The notes: generated from the letters alone by a model not told the origin. A stretch of 64,000 nt of DNA from Pseudomonas sp. PDM04 (GCF_014851765.1 NZ_JACVAI010000003.1:124001-188000), one strand, 5' to 3'. Positions 53,443 through 61,498 are shown, counted from the stretch's first letter. A program made the numbers and translations.

Positions 53443-54153
53443 TCAGGATTCGATCGGGGCCTCGAAGTGCGGCACGGCAAAACCGTACACCGTGGCCGGC
53501 TGCAATCGCACGGCGGTGCCGGTCGCGCCATTGGCGCTCACGCTCAGGGTTTCGCCCGGCAGCACATAGGTGCGCGGCAGCAAGGCAGAGCCGTTACCGG
53601 GCAGCAGCGTCAGTTCCTGGGCCAGGCGCACCACGTAGGGTGAAGGGTTGTGCACGCTCAGTTGGTTGTCTTTCAGGCGCCAGGTCAGCCCGGTCCACGG
53701 CGTGCGGTTGGGCGCCAGGCCCTTGGGGTGCAAGATCACCGGCAGGTTCTGGCGCACCGTCACACCGACCCGCGCATGCCCGGCTTCTGCCGGCGGACGG
53801 TCCTGCGGCATGCCTTCGAAGATCACCCGTTTCAGACGCTGGGTCTTCAACGGCTCCGACGTCTGCAGGATGAACCGCACCAGTTGGCTCTTGGATGGCT
53901 CGACCCGTGCCAGCGGCGGCGTGACAAACACCAGCGGGTCCTTGTCCTCGGGAATGTCTTCGAGGGTGACGTGCAGCAAGGCCAGGGTCTTATCGGTGTT
54001 GGTCACCGACACCGAGGCCTCGCCGTCGGCCTCGTTGACGATCACCACCGAGGTGTCGGGCACCATGCCGTCGGCCAGTGCCTGACCGCAGAGGACAAAG
54101 GCCAGGATGCCCACGCAGAAACTCGGGCGCCGCGCGCTGTGGAAAAGGTTCAT
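53443..54153 (-). CDS. PapD-like periplasmic pilus chaperone
   Basis: A 236-residue protein with signal peptide (FCVGILAFVLCGQALA) and two immunoglobulin-like domains: VSVTNTDKTLALLHVTLEDIP, the G1-type strand region VTVRQNLPVILHPKG and the C-terminal domain LSVHNPSPYVVRLAQ. The canonical Arg8 and Lys112 pair of PapD-class chaperones is not obvious by eye (strand A1 reads DTSVVIVNE; the strand near 112 reads LPVILHP). ATG 54153 has AAGG eight bases upstream. The long frame beyond it is antisense-free noise into the neighbouring gene. Confidence 0.9.
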   Translation of the reverse strand: MNLFHSARRPSFCVGILAFVLCGQALADGMVPDTSVVIVNEADGEASVSVTNTDKTLALLHVTLEDIPEDKDPLVFVTPPLARVEPSKSQLVRFILQTSEPLKTQRLKRVIFEGMPQDRPPAEAGHARVGVTVRQNLPVILHPKGLAPNRTPWTGLTWRLKDNQLSVHNPSPYVVRLAQELTLLPGNGSALLPRTYVLPGETLSVSANGATGTAVRLQPATVYGFAVPHFEAPIES

Positions 54154-54191
54154 GGTTAACGCCTTTAGGGAGGAAGGAAAGGTCAGCATGG

Positions 54192-54821
54192 CTAGAGGTA
54201 TCTCAGGTCGAGCACGATGGCGCCGTCCAGCGGCACTTCCTGATTCAGGGTCAGGAAACTCGCGGCGTTGATCGAGGTGTTGATGTGCAGGGTCGCGGTC
54301 ACCAGGCGATGAGGCTCGGGCACCAGCGTGCCGGGCCGGGCGAAACCCATGTAGTTGTTCGGGTAGGCATTGGTTTCCGGAAACCAGGTCAGGCCCTGGT
54401 TGCTCGATGCCAGCACCAGCGCGGGTTCGCCATCGGCCATTGCATTGCGGTAAGCCAGGCTCACCGCGCCCAGGCGTTCCTCCGGGGCGTGGACGTTCCA
54501 TCCCAGACCGTAGTAGAACCCGGGCCCCAGTGACGAGTCGGCCCGGTTATCCATGCCCACGAGCACGAACAGCAAGGGTTCGTTGCAACTTACGTGCAGC
54601 TCCAGTTGCCGCCCTGGCAGCGGGCTCAGCTCGTATTGATTGAGGGTACGGGCGGGCACCTTGCCGTGGTCGACAATGCCGTCGTCCGAGAGCAATACGT
54701 CGCAGGCGTTCGGGGTGATCTGGCCCACCACGTTCAGCTCGACCTCGGAGGCGGCCATCGCCATTGGCCCGACGCTCAGCAGACCAAGCATCGCCAGCAG
54801 GTGTGAAGTCGCAAGTTTCAT
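54192..54821 (-). CDS. DUF1120 pilin-like protein 5
   Basis: A 209-residue exported protein: signal peptide (MKLATSHLLAMLGLLSVGPMAMA), SEVELNVVGQITPNACDV, a second Cys in LHVSCNEPLLF, the loop MDNRADSSLGPGFYYGLG and C terminus VLDLRYL. It is the most divergent paralogue and lies directly upstream of the chaperone gene, so it may have a special place in the fibre (for example base or initiator). Confidence 0.8.
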   Translation of the reverse strand: MKLATSHLLAMLGLLSVGPMAMAASEVELNVVGQITPNACDVLLSDDGIVDHGKVPARTLNQYELSPLPGRQLELHVSCNEPLLFVLVGMDNRADSSLGPGFYYGLGWNVHAPEERLGAVSLAYRNAMADGEPALVLASSNQGLTWFPETNAYPNNYMGFARPGTLVPEPHRLVTATLHINTSINAASFLTLNQEVPLDGAIVLDLRYL

Positions 54822-54899
54822 AACGGTCTGAAATCCTTGTCAGCACGGTGCAGGTGAGAGCGGTCAGGAAGGCCTGCCGCTCTTCGGGTTATCGGGCGA

Positions 54900-55520
54900 T
54901 CACAGGTAAACCACGGACAGGGTCACGGAGCCGTCGATGGACACTTCATTGGTCAGGGTGAGCTGGTTGGTGGGGGCGATGGACGGCGAGACCCGCAGGT
55001 CGACATTGAGCTGCTGCAGCGACAGGGGGGTCAGGCTGCCGGGCACGGCCGCCGCGATCATGTTGTCGGTCCAGAAGGTGCGTTCGTTGGCCCAGGTCGA
55101 ACCGCCGTCGACAGAACCGATGGTGCTGACCGTGACGCCATCGGCCACCGGGGAACTCAGTTGCAATGTCATGTAACCGAGTTTTTCGTCGGTGTTGATC
55201 TTCCCCAGACCGAAATAGTCATCTTCGCGAGAGGACGAGCCGGCGCGGTTATCCTGGGCCTGTACGGCCACCGGTGTGGGGGCGTCGCAGATCAGCGTGA
55301 ACTGCAGGGTTTGGCCGGCCAATGGCGTTTCCCGGTCCGCGTTCAGGTCCTTCGCGGAAATCTTGCCGTAATCCACCAGTCCGCCACTGGACAAGGTGGG
55401 TTCGCAGGCACTCGGGGTGATCATCCCGGTGACGGTCAGGTCGACGCTGGAGGCGGCGAACGCGCTGACGCTGCCGGTCAGCAAGAGGGCACCGAAGAGA
55501 GTGTTGAGGGTCTTGTTCAT
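54900..55520 (-). CDS. DUF1120 pilin-like protein 6
   Basis: A 206-residue exported protein: signal peptide (MNKTLNTLFGALLLTGSVSAFA), SSVDLTVTGMITPSACEP, a second Cys in FTLICDAPTPVAV, the loop DNRAGSSSREDDYFGLG and C terminus LSVVYL with penultimate Tyr. It is second in the minus-strand operon. Confidence 0.82.
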   Translation of the reverse strand: MNKTLNTLFGALLLTGSVSAFAASSVDLTVTGMITPSACEPTLSSGGLVDYGKISAKDLNADRETPLAGQTLQFTLICDAPTPVAVQAQDNRAGSSSREDDYFGLGKINTDEKLGYMTLQLSSPVADGVTVSTIGSVDGGSTWANERTFWTDNMIAAAVPGSLTPLSLQQLNVDLRVSPSIAPTNQLTLTNEVSIDGSVTLSVVYL

Positions 55521-55561
55521 GGTGTGGATCCTGAATGGCAAATTGCGTGGAAAGTGGTTGA

Positions 55562-56182
55562 TCAGTAGGTGATCTGCACGGTGGCGTGTCCGTCGATGGG
55601 CAGCTCGTCGAGCAAGGTCAGGTCACTGGCCGGCGCAATGATGGTGAAGGCGCGCAGACGGGCACTGAGGTGCTGTACGGCGATGGGCGTACGCGGGTCG
55701 CCCGGCGCGGCAAACGCCGTCCAGCCGGCATGACCCAGATAACTGGACGCTCCCCAACTGGCGCCGTTGTCGCGGGACATGATCGTGACCACGCTGTTGC
55801 CATCGGCTTGCGCCTCGAATATCCCGAAGCCCACGCTGCCCAGGTTCTGGTCATCGTTGACCGTACCCAGCCCGTGGTAATTGGGGTTGATCACCGAGGT
55901 GCCGGCCCGGTTGTCGATGGTGGTCAGGGTGTAGCTTGTCGGGCCTTCGCAATCGACCTGAAGCAACATTTCGCCCACCGGCAACCGGGTCGGCAACGTC
56001 TGGTCGAGGTCCTTCGAGGTCAATTTGCCGTGATCGACGATGCCGCCGTCCGACAGCGAAGGCGTGCAGGAACTGGGCGTAATGGCGCCGATGACGCTCA
56101 GGTCGGTACTGCTGGCGGCGAGCGCCGCCGATGTAAAACCCAGCAACAGGCTGGTGGAAAGTGCAAAAGAGTATCTGTCCAT
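55562..56182 (-). CDS. DUF1120 pilin-like protein 7, first gene of the operon
   Basis: A 206-residue exported protein: signal peptide (MDRYSFALSTSLLLGFTSAALA), SSTDLSVIGAITPSSCTP, a second Cys in LQVDCEGPTSYTL, the loop DNRAGTSVINPNYHGLG and C terminus ATVQITY. Here Tyr is the last residue instead of penultimate, the only exception among the nine. Being first in the operon, it may be the most expressed (major) subunit (inference). The shared promoter box lies about 200 bases upstream. Confidence 0.82.
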   Translation of the reverse strand: MDRYSFALSTSLLLGFTSAALAASSTDLSVIGAITPSSCTPSLSDGGIVDHGKLTSKDLDQTLPTRLPVGEMLLQVDCEGPTSYTLTTIDNRAGTSVINPNYHGLGTVNDDQNLGSVGFGIFEAQADGNSVVTIMSRDNGASWGASSYLGHAGWTAFAAPGDPRTPIAVQHLSARLRAFTIIAPASDLTLLDELPIDGHATVQITY

Positions 56183-56656
56183 GATGGGTCGTCCTTTGAT
56201 TGAGTTGGGCATGCCGGAATCGGCGCGGCCAGTTGCAGGCGACGCAACTACAGAGACGTGTTTTGCGGTGCAGCGGTCTGTGCGGATAAACGATTGTTCA
56301 TGAAATTCACTTTTCCTCGAAATACGACGGTGGGTGAGTACCCTCTGTGGGCACGGCGCAATTTATCGATCGAGTCGGTCAGGTGAAATGCAACTAATAC
56401 GAAAATGATTGCGTTACTGTGGGAAAGGTTCTTTATGACTACAATTTGTATTGCTTGAAGGTGATGTCTGTAGGTTTTGTAAGTAGTCCATTGTGCCTGT
56501 GTAATGTAGGGCGGTTCTTATTGTTATATAGGACAAATAACTACGCCCCGGATACATTGGGTGCGGCATTTTTTATCGCTGTATGGGTCGTTGTGATGGC
56601 AACAAGGTGGCGCTATTTTTCGCGCATTCCAATCACCCAACAGGATAAATCTGACA
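56183..56656. promoter_or_regulatory. Divergent regulatory region of the pilin locus
   Basis: A 474-base gap between the divergent pilin operon and the response regulator gene. Its right half (about 56400-56600) is clearly AT-richer than the surrounding genes. It contains promoter box A (56360-56403) and a weaker related sequence TTTGTATTGCTTG at 56445-56457. No ORF with coding character is seen. Confidence 0.6.
56360..56403 (-). promoter_or_regulatory. Pilin promoter box A with -10
   Basis: On the minus strand TTCGTATTAGTTGCATTTC (56403-56385) is followed after 19 bases by TAAATTGC (hexamer TAAATT at 56365-56360). Box and spacing match box B upstream of the other pilin gene; only one of the 19 box bases differs. 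Confidence 0.7.
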
Positions 56657-57289
56657 ATGCGCGTAATCATTGCTGACGACCATCCTGTCGTTCGGATCGG
56701 CATGCGAATGCTCACCGATCTGAGCGGCACCTGTGTGATCGTGGGGGAGGCAGAGGGGCCGGACAGCCTGCTGAGGCTGCTTTCAACCACGCCTTGTGAG
56801 CTGTTGATCACGGATTTCTGCATGCCGGGCAACGTGCAGGCCGACGGTTTGAAGATGCTCAGCATGGTCAGGCGTCACCACCCGGCGACCTCGATCATCC
56901 TGGTGACCATGTTCGCCAACGTCATGGCGTTGCGGGCAGCGCTCGCCCAGGGGGTGATGGCGATCATCGCCAAGGATGCTTCGGCGAAGGAGCTGCCGAT
57001 GGCGATCAAGGCAGTGAACGAAGGGCGACGATTTATCAGCGAGTCGTTGCGCGCTGCGCTGCTTCAGACGAACGCCAAGGCTCAGTCTGGTACTCCTTCG
57101 TTGTCGGCCAAAGAACATGAAGTGGTGAGAATGCTCGCCAGCGGCATGACCGTCAGTGAGATTGCCGACTATTTCAATCGCAGCGTGTCGACGATCAGCA
57201 AACAGAAAAACATGGCCATGCAACGGCTGGGTATCTCCACCGATGTGGATTTGTTTGCGTATGCCCGTGACAGCGGCATGGTGCATTGA
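56657..57289 (+). CDS. Orphan LuxR-type response regulator of the pilin locus
   Basis: A 210-residue NarL/FixJ/RcsB-type regulator. The receiver domain has the acidic pair DD (residues 7-8), phospho-acceptor Asp53 (LITDFCMPG) and Lys in IIAKDAS. The C-terminal HTH is SAKEHEVVRMLASGMTVSEIADYFNRSVSTISKQKNMAM. No histidine kinase gene lies nearby. It is flanked by two pilin transcription units that share a promoter box, so it is the likely regulator of both. Confidence 0.9.
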   Translation: MRVIIADDHPVVRIGMRMLTDLSGTCVIVGEAEGPDSLLRLLSTTPCELLITDFCMPGNVQADGLKMLSMVRRHHPATSIILVTMFANVMALRAALAQGVMAIIAKDASAKELPMAIKAVNEGRRFISESLRAALLQTNAKAQSGTPSLSAKEHEVVRMLASGMTVSEIADYFNRSVSTISKQKNMAMQRLGISTDVDLFAYARDSGMVH

Positions 57290-57299
57290 GTCAGGTAAA

Positions 57300-57343
57300 T
57301 TCGTATTAGTTGTATTTCTTGAGATTAGTTGCAGATTTATATT
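57300..57343 (+). promoter_or_regulatory. Pilin promoter box B with -10
   Basis: TTCGTATTAGTTGTATTTC (57300-57318) is followed after 19 bases by TATATTGC (hexamer TATATT at 57338-57343), matching box A. A second partial copy (GATTAGTTGCA, 57322-57332) lies in the spacer. The box overlaps the expected -35 position, as for an activator contacting RNA polymerase directly. Confidence 0.7.
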
Positions 57344-57431
57344 GCCGCGGCGTGGCCGATGGGTTTGGCCGGTAACTAAATAGTTGCATGCCATCACGGC
57401 GTTTAAATATTAACTAATGGGATTTCAAGGG

Positions 57432-58061
57432 ATGAACATCAATTTAACCTGTCTCGCGGCCGTACTGTTGTGTGCGGTTGCCGCACAGGCCAATGCGGCA
57501 TCCAGTACGGATCTGAGCGTCACGGGGACAATCACCCCGGCTGCGTGCACACCCCAGTTGTCCAACGGTGGTGTGATCGATTACGGGAAGATTTCAGTCA
57601 AGGATCTGGCCGCTACGACACAATTGCCGCCTGTGACTGTGCAGATGAGCGTCAGTTGTGATGCCGCTACTTTTTTCGCCGTTAATATCCAGGACAACAG
57701 GGAAAACACTGTCGGCGGGATCAATCCCAGTCGGTCTTATTTCGGCCTGGGCCTGGGTGAGAACGATCACAAAATCGGCTGGTACATGTTGAAAATGAAC
57801 AATGCACTGGCCGACGGCGAGGCGCTCCCGGTCGTGGAGTCGGTCAACGGCCAGACCTGGTTCCCTGCGTCAGACGGCACCGTCTGGCAGCCTGGCTGGA
57901 TGAGGTCTGTCAGTGGTCCGGGCAGTCCGGATTACGCACCGGTTTCGATGCAGGTACTCGTAGCCAATCTGGTGGTGGCCTCGACGCTCTATAAACCTAA
58001 GGTCATTACCGAAGAGATGCCCATAGATGGCAGCGCCACGCTGGACATCGTCTATCTGTAA
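57432..58061 (+). CDS. DUF1120 pilin-like protein 8, separate unit
   Basis: A 209-residue exported protein: signal peptide (MNINLTCLAAVLLCAVAAQANA), SSTDLSVTGTITPAACTP, Cys39 and Cys76, the loop DNRENTVGGINPSRSYFGLG and C terminus LDIVYL with penultimate Tyr. It is transcribed away from the main operon, downstream of the response regulator, under box B. The ATG at 57432 is preferred; 57417 is an alternative. It could be an alternative or regulated major subunit. Confidence 0.82.
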   Translation: MNINLTCLAAVLLCAVAAQANAASSTDLSVTGTITPAACTPQLSNGGVIDYGKISVKDLAATTQLPPVTVQMSVSCDAATFFAVNIQDNRENTVGGINPSRSYFGLGLGENDHKIGWYMLKMNNALADGEALPVVESVNGQTWFPASDGTVWQPGWMRSVSGPGSPDYAPVSMQVLVANLVVASTLYKPKVITEEMPIDGSATLDIVYL

Positions 58062-58075
58062 CCCAGCGTTCGGGT

Positions 58076-58105
58076 CCTGTGGGAGCGCGCCCGCTCCCAC
58101 ATTGG
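58076..58105. repeat. REP-like hairpin
   Basis: CCTGTGGGAGCG-CGCC-CGCTCCCACATTGG, a diverged REP palindrome between the convergent pilin gene and the GST gene; it may also end transcripts. Confidence 0.75.
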
Positions 58106-58110
58106 CTGTT

Positions 58111-59058
58111 TCAGCGTTTTTCGATACGAAAACCAAAGCGCGGAAAGTGCACATGCACCACGCCCGCACGCTCGTCTTCACGGCGCAGGATCAATTCTTC
58201 ACGCCCGGCAAACAGCAGCTCTCCGGCCACCGGATCGACACCGTAATCCGTGGCGGCGATGATCACCTGCTGGCCCGCCTCGAAACCGTTCGGCTCCTCG
58301 AACGGCTCCTCGAACGGCTCATCCGGCAAGGCGGCGGGTGTGGCGGTGCGTGCCACGTCCAGCGCCTGTTCGGCGGTCATGTCGCTGGACGCGCCGTGAC
58401 CGAACCCCATTACCCGCGCATGCCACGCGGCAACTGCCGGGTACGCATCGACCAACGGTGCGGTCACGGGCGTCGCCTTGAGAAACCACAGGCAGTGCGC
58501 CAGGGCGAAGTCGGCGATCGACGGGGCGCCAAACAGGAAGTCACCCTGCTCGCGCTGAAGTTGTTGTTCCAGGCGCGCCATGATCGTCGGCCATTGATGC
58601 CGTGCCTGTTCCGCCGACAACTTGCTGGCGCTGCCACCACTGAACAGGCCGGCGCGATCGGCGAGAAACGCCTTGATCGCTTCCGGCGGCAAATGACCGA
58701 AACGCACGGCCACCGATGCCGGCTGGAACACCAGGCTCACCGCGTGCTGGAACACCACCGAGTCGGCCCACGCGGCGAAGGTCGCGGCGATCATTTCCTG
58801 ACCTTCGGGGAAAAACGCCGGCAAGGCTTTTTCCTGTTCCAGTCGGCGCGCAATCAAGGCCGTATCGCAATAGATATCCGCGCCAACCTGCAACACCGGG
58901 GTCTTGCGGTAGCCACCGGTCAACGCCGTCAGGTCAGGTTTTGGCATCACCGGCGAGATCTTCACCGAACGCCAGGACAAGCCTTTGAAGCCCAGCAACA
59001 GGCGGGCTTTTTCGGCGAAAGGGGACGTCGGGTAATGATGGAGAATCAACTCGGACAT
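58111..59058 (-). CDS. Glutathione S-transferase family protein
   Basis: A 315-residue protein. The N-terminal thioredoxin-like domain (ILHHYPTSPFAEKARLLLGFKG, with a cis-Pro region KTPVLQVGADIYCDT) is followed by an all-helical GST domain (FGAPSIADFALAHCLWF) and then a C-terminal extension of about 95 residues that is not part of a standard GST (about 200-230). The extension begins with a tandem acidic repeat (DEPFEEPFEEPNGF). Probable cytoplasmic; the substrate is unknown. Confidence 0.85.
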   Translation of the reverse strand: MSELILHHYPTSPFAEKARLLLGFKGLSWRSVKISPVMPKPDLTALTGGYRKTPVLQVGADIYCDTALIARRLEQEKALPAFFPEGQEMIAATFAAWADSVVFQHAVSLVFQPASVAVRFGHLPPEAIKAFLADRAGLFSGGSASKLSAEQARHQWPTIMARLEQQLQREQGDFLFGAPSIADFALAHCLWFLKATPVTAPLVDAYPAVAAWHARVMGFGHGASSDMTAEQALDVARTATPAALPDEPFEEPFEEPNGFEAGQQVIIAATDYGVDPVAGELLFAGREELILRREDERAGVVHVHFPRFGFRIEKR

Positions 59059-59146
59059 GCTCGGCTCCGCCGCACAGAAGGTGAGTCCGCAGCTTAGCGC
59101 GCAATCGGCGGGCGGCCTACCGATGTGCCTGATGGGAACCTATCAG

Positions 59147-59464
59147 TCAGATTGATAAGCCGGCGGCAAAGGTCGCCACCAGGCATTCCTTGGCGCTTTT
59201 CCTGAGCTTTTTGATCAGCCGTTCCTGGCGCAGCGCCTCGCTTTTGTCGCGACAGGCTTCGGTGTAGACCAGCGCCATGGCCGGGCTGGACAGAAAGAAG
59301 CGCGCGCCTTTGCCGCTCTGGTGCTTGGCGAACCGGCGCACGGGATCGTCGCTGATGCCGCAGTACAGCGAACCGTTGGCCGCCCGCACGAGGTAGACAA
59401 ACCAGGGTTTGCTGACCGGCACCGGCTCGGTGGCAACAACGGAGGATTCGCTTTGGGAGTTCAC
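59147..59464 (-). CDS. GIY-YIG nuclease family protein (UPF0213/YhbQ-like)
   Basis: A 105-residue protein with the GIY-YIG module written as [27 protein letters not shown], followed by [20 protein letters not shown]. Small UPF0213 proteins have this size; the catalytic Arg and Glu of the fold appear present. GTG 59464 is taken as start; the only upstream alternative in frame is TTG 59491. The function in cells is uncertain (possible structure-specific nuclease). Confidence 0.85.
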   Translation of the reverse strand: MNSQSESSVVATEPVPVSKPWFVYLVRAANGSLYCGISDDPVRRFAKHQSGKGARFFLSSPAMALVYTEACRDKSEALRQERLIKKLRKSAKECLVATFAAGLSI

Positions 59465-59503
59465 GTGACGATCAGGGCTTGAAGGAAACAAGCCGCGATC
59501 TTA

Positions 59504-59974
59504 TCAGCGACCGGCCTGAAATGCCTTCAACCCCTTCAGGGCCTGGGCACGCACGGCGTTTCGCACCAGCGGTGTCCAGCCCAGCAAAAGGCCCTTGAAG
59601 CCGAGCGCCTGGCGCGACCAGGCCCACAGGTCGAAGTGGTCGTGATGTTCGCAGATCTTGCCATCGCGAAAGACGAAGCGTGCCTGAATGTCGTTGACCA
59701 CGGTGTTGCCGGTCTGGCTGAACAGGTAGGTCGCCACCCAATGCGCGCCGCCGCTGCGCTCATCGCTGCGCACGCTGTCGAAGGTCAGGGAAAAGTCCTT
59801 GGCCCGGGTGGTGAGCATGCGCCACATGTCGCCGGCGTCGCGCCCGCGCAACTCGCCAAACGCCGGGTCGCTGAACACCACGTCGTCGGTGTAGCAGGCG
59901 CTCATCGCTTCGGCATCCAGTCGCTGGAAAGCCTGGTAGAACCGGGTAATCAAGGCGTCGTGGGCATCATTCAT
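59504..59974 (-). CDS. NTF2-like (SnoaL-type) protein
   Basis: A 156-residue single-domain protein with the NTF2-like pattern DALITRFYQAFQRLDAEAMSACYTDDVVFSDPAFGELRG and the C-terminal strand HHDHFDLWAWSRQALG. Such proteins bind small hydrophobic molecules or act as isomerases/hydrolases; no specific role can be given. ATG 59974 has a GGAG upstream and is preferred over the TTG at 59989. Confidence 0.82.
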   Translation of the reverse strand: MNDAHDALITRFYQAFQRLDAEAMSACYTDDVVFSDPAFGELRGRDAGDMWRMLTTRAKDFSLTFDSVRSDERSGGAHWVATYLFSQTGNTVVNDIQARFVFRDGKICEHHDHFDLWAWSRQALGFKGLLLGWTPLVRNAVRAQALKGLKAFQAGR

Positions 59975-60097
59975 GGACTGGCTCCGCAAGGATCATCATT
60001 TGGCCAGCACGATAATCCGCGAGTGCGTGAATGGCCATGACCATTCACTATAAAAATGCCAGCACTGACGACAATGGCCGTCAGTCAACGCATGAAC

Positions 60098-60128
60098 CCA
60101 GTGGGAGCGAGCCTGCTCGCGAAGAGGC
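60098..60128. repeat. REP element
   Basis: Single REP with flank GTGGGAGCGAGCCTGCTCGCG in the gap between the glutaredoxin and NTF2-like genes. Confidence 0.85.
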
Positions 60129-60143
60129 CTGTGTCCCGAGCGA

Positions 60144-60494
60144 CTATTTGAGGGCGGCGAGGATCGCCTCCGGGTCATACCCGCGAATCAGCGTGCCGTT
60201 GACATCGATGAACGGAATGCCGCCGCCTCCCAATGCCTCATACGCCTTGCGCGCCTGGGCATCCTTTTCGATATCGAATTCCCTGTAGGGAATGCCCTTC
60301 TGGTCGAGAAAGCGTCGGCTCTGTTTGCAGTAGCCGCACCATTCGGTGCTGTAGAGCACGACGTTGGCCCTGGCCCGGACCTGCTCCGAAACCCCTTGCG
60401 AAGGGTTGAACACCCGCTCGATCTTGCCCCAGTTCTGGTAGACCACGACCACCAGCAGGATCAGCAGGACCTTCTTCAGCACACCGTGCAGCAT
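60144..60494 (-). CDS. Membrane-anchored glutaredoxin
   Basis: A 116-residue protein: an N-terminal membrane segment (VLLILLVVVVYQNW, about 8-21) and a glutaredoxin domain with the active site WCGYCK (a two-Cys CGYC site rather than CPYC) and cis-Pro in GGIPFIDVNG. The domain likely faces the periplasm or cytosol depending on anchor orientation, which is unclear. Its ATG shares one base with the yejK stop (TGATG), so the two are co-transcribed. Confidence 0.88.
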   Translation of the reverse strand: MLHGVLKKVLLILLVVVVYQNWGKIERVFNPSQGVSEQVRARANVVLYSTEWCGYCKQSRRFLDQKGIPYREFDIEKDAQARKAYEALGGGGIPFIDVNGTLIRGYDPEAILAALK

Positions 60495-61498
60495 CAGTTA
60501 CGGCGCTTGAGCTGGTCGGTGAGCGAGGTGGGCAGGCCCTTGATGATCAGCGTGCCGGCTTCTTCGTCGTACTCGATCTTCGAGCCCAAGAGGTGCGCTT
60601 CGAAGCTGATCGACAGGCCCTCGGCGCGGCCGGTGAAGCGGCGGAACTGGTTCAGGGTGCGTTTGTCCGCCGGGATCTCCGGCGACAGGCCGTAGTCCTT
60701 GTTGCGAATGTGGTCGTAGAAGGCTTTCGGGCGCTCTTCGTCGATCAGCTCGGAAAGCTCTTCCAGGCCCATGGGCTCACCCATTTTTGCCTGGCTGCTG
60801 GCATATTCCACCAGGGTCTTGGTTTTCTCCCGGGCGGAATCTTCCGGCAAGTCTTCGCTCTCGACGAAGTCGCTGAACGCCTTGAGCAGCGTGCGGGTTT
60901 CGCCGGGGCCGTCGACGCCTTCCTGGCAGCCGATGAAGTCGCGGAAGTACTCCGAAACCTTCTTGCCGTTCTTGCCCTTGATGAAGGAAATGTACTGCTT
61001 GGACTGTTTGTTGTTTTGCCATTCGGACACGTTGATCCGCGCAGCGAGGTGCAATTGGCCCAGGTCAAGGTGGCGCGAGGGCGTCACGTCCAATTGGTCG
61101 GTCACGGCCACGCCTTCACTGTGGTGCAGCAGCGCGATGGCCAGGTAATCGGTCATGCCCTGTTGATAATGCGCAAACAGCACATGCCCGCCCACGGAGA
61201 GGTTCGATTCTTCCATCAGTTTTTGCAGGTGTTCCACCGCCACCCGGCTGAACGCGGTGAAGTCCTTGCCGCCGTCGAGGTATTCCTTCAGCCAGCCGCT
61301 GAACGGGTGCGCCCCCGACTCGGCGTGGAAGAAACCCCAGGCCTTGCCCTGTTTGGCGTTGTAGCTCTCGTTGAGGTCGGCAAGCATGTTCTCGATGGCT
61401 GCGGACTCCGCCAGTTCGGAGTCGCGGGCGTGGAGAACTGCGGGCGTACCGTCGGGTTTTTTATCGATCAAGTGGACGATGCAATGACGGATCGGCAT
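60494..61498 (-). CDS. yejK: Nucleoid-associated protein YejK/NdpA
   Basis: A 334-residue protein of the NdpA/YejK family ([19 protein letters not shown] start, [20 protein letters not shown], and the C-terminal [18 protein letters not shown]), known to associate with the nucleoid and influence topoisomerases. Start ATG 61498 gives the conserved N terminus. It is divergent from the HU gene, another nucleoid protein. Confidence 0.93.
   Translation of the reverse strand: MPIRHCIVHLIDKKPDGTPAVLHARDSELAESAAIENMLADLNESYNAKQGKAWGFFHAESGAHPFSGWLKEYLDGGKDFTAFSRVAVEHLQKLMEESNLSVGGHVLFAHYQQGMTDYLAIALLHHSEGVAVTDQLDVTPSRHLDLGQLHLAARINVSEWQNNKQSKQYISFIKGKNGKKVSEYFRDFIGCQEGVDGPGETRTLLKAFSDFVESEDLPEDSAREKTKTLVEYASSQAKMGEPMGLEELSELIDEERPKAFYDHIRNKDYGLSPEIPADKRTLNQFRRFTGRAEGLSISFEAHLLGSKIEYDEEAGTLIIKGLPTSLTDQLKRRN

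Noticed and set aside
42062-58105. Active integrative element or transposon
   Set aside because: No transposase, integrase, resolvase, IS ends or target-site duplications were seen at the block edges.
59465-59491. Longer start (TTG 59491) for the GIY-YIG protein
   Set aside because: The GTG at 59464 is a more usual start and the extra nine residues show no conserved character.
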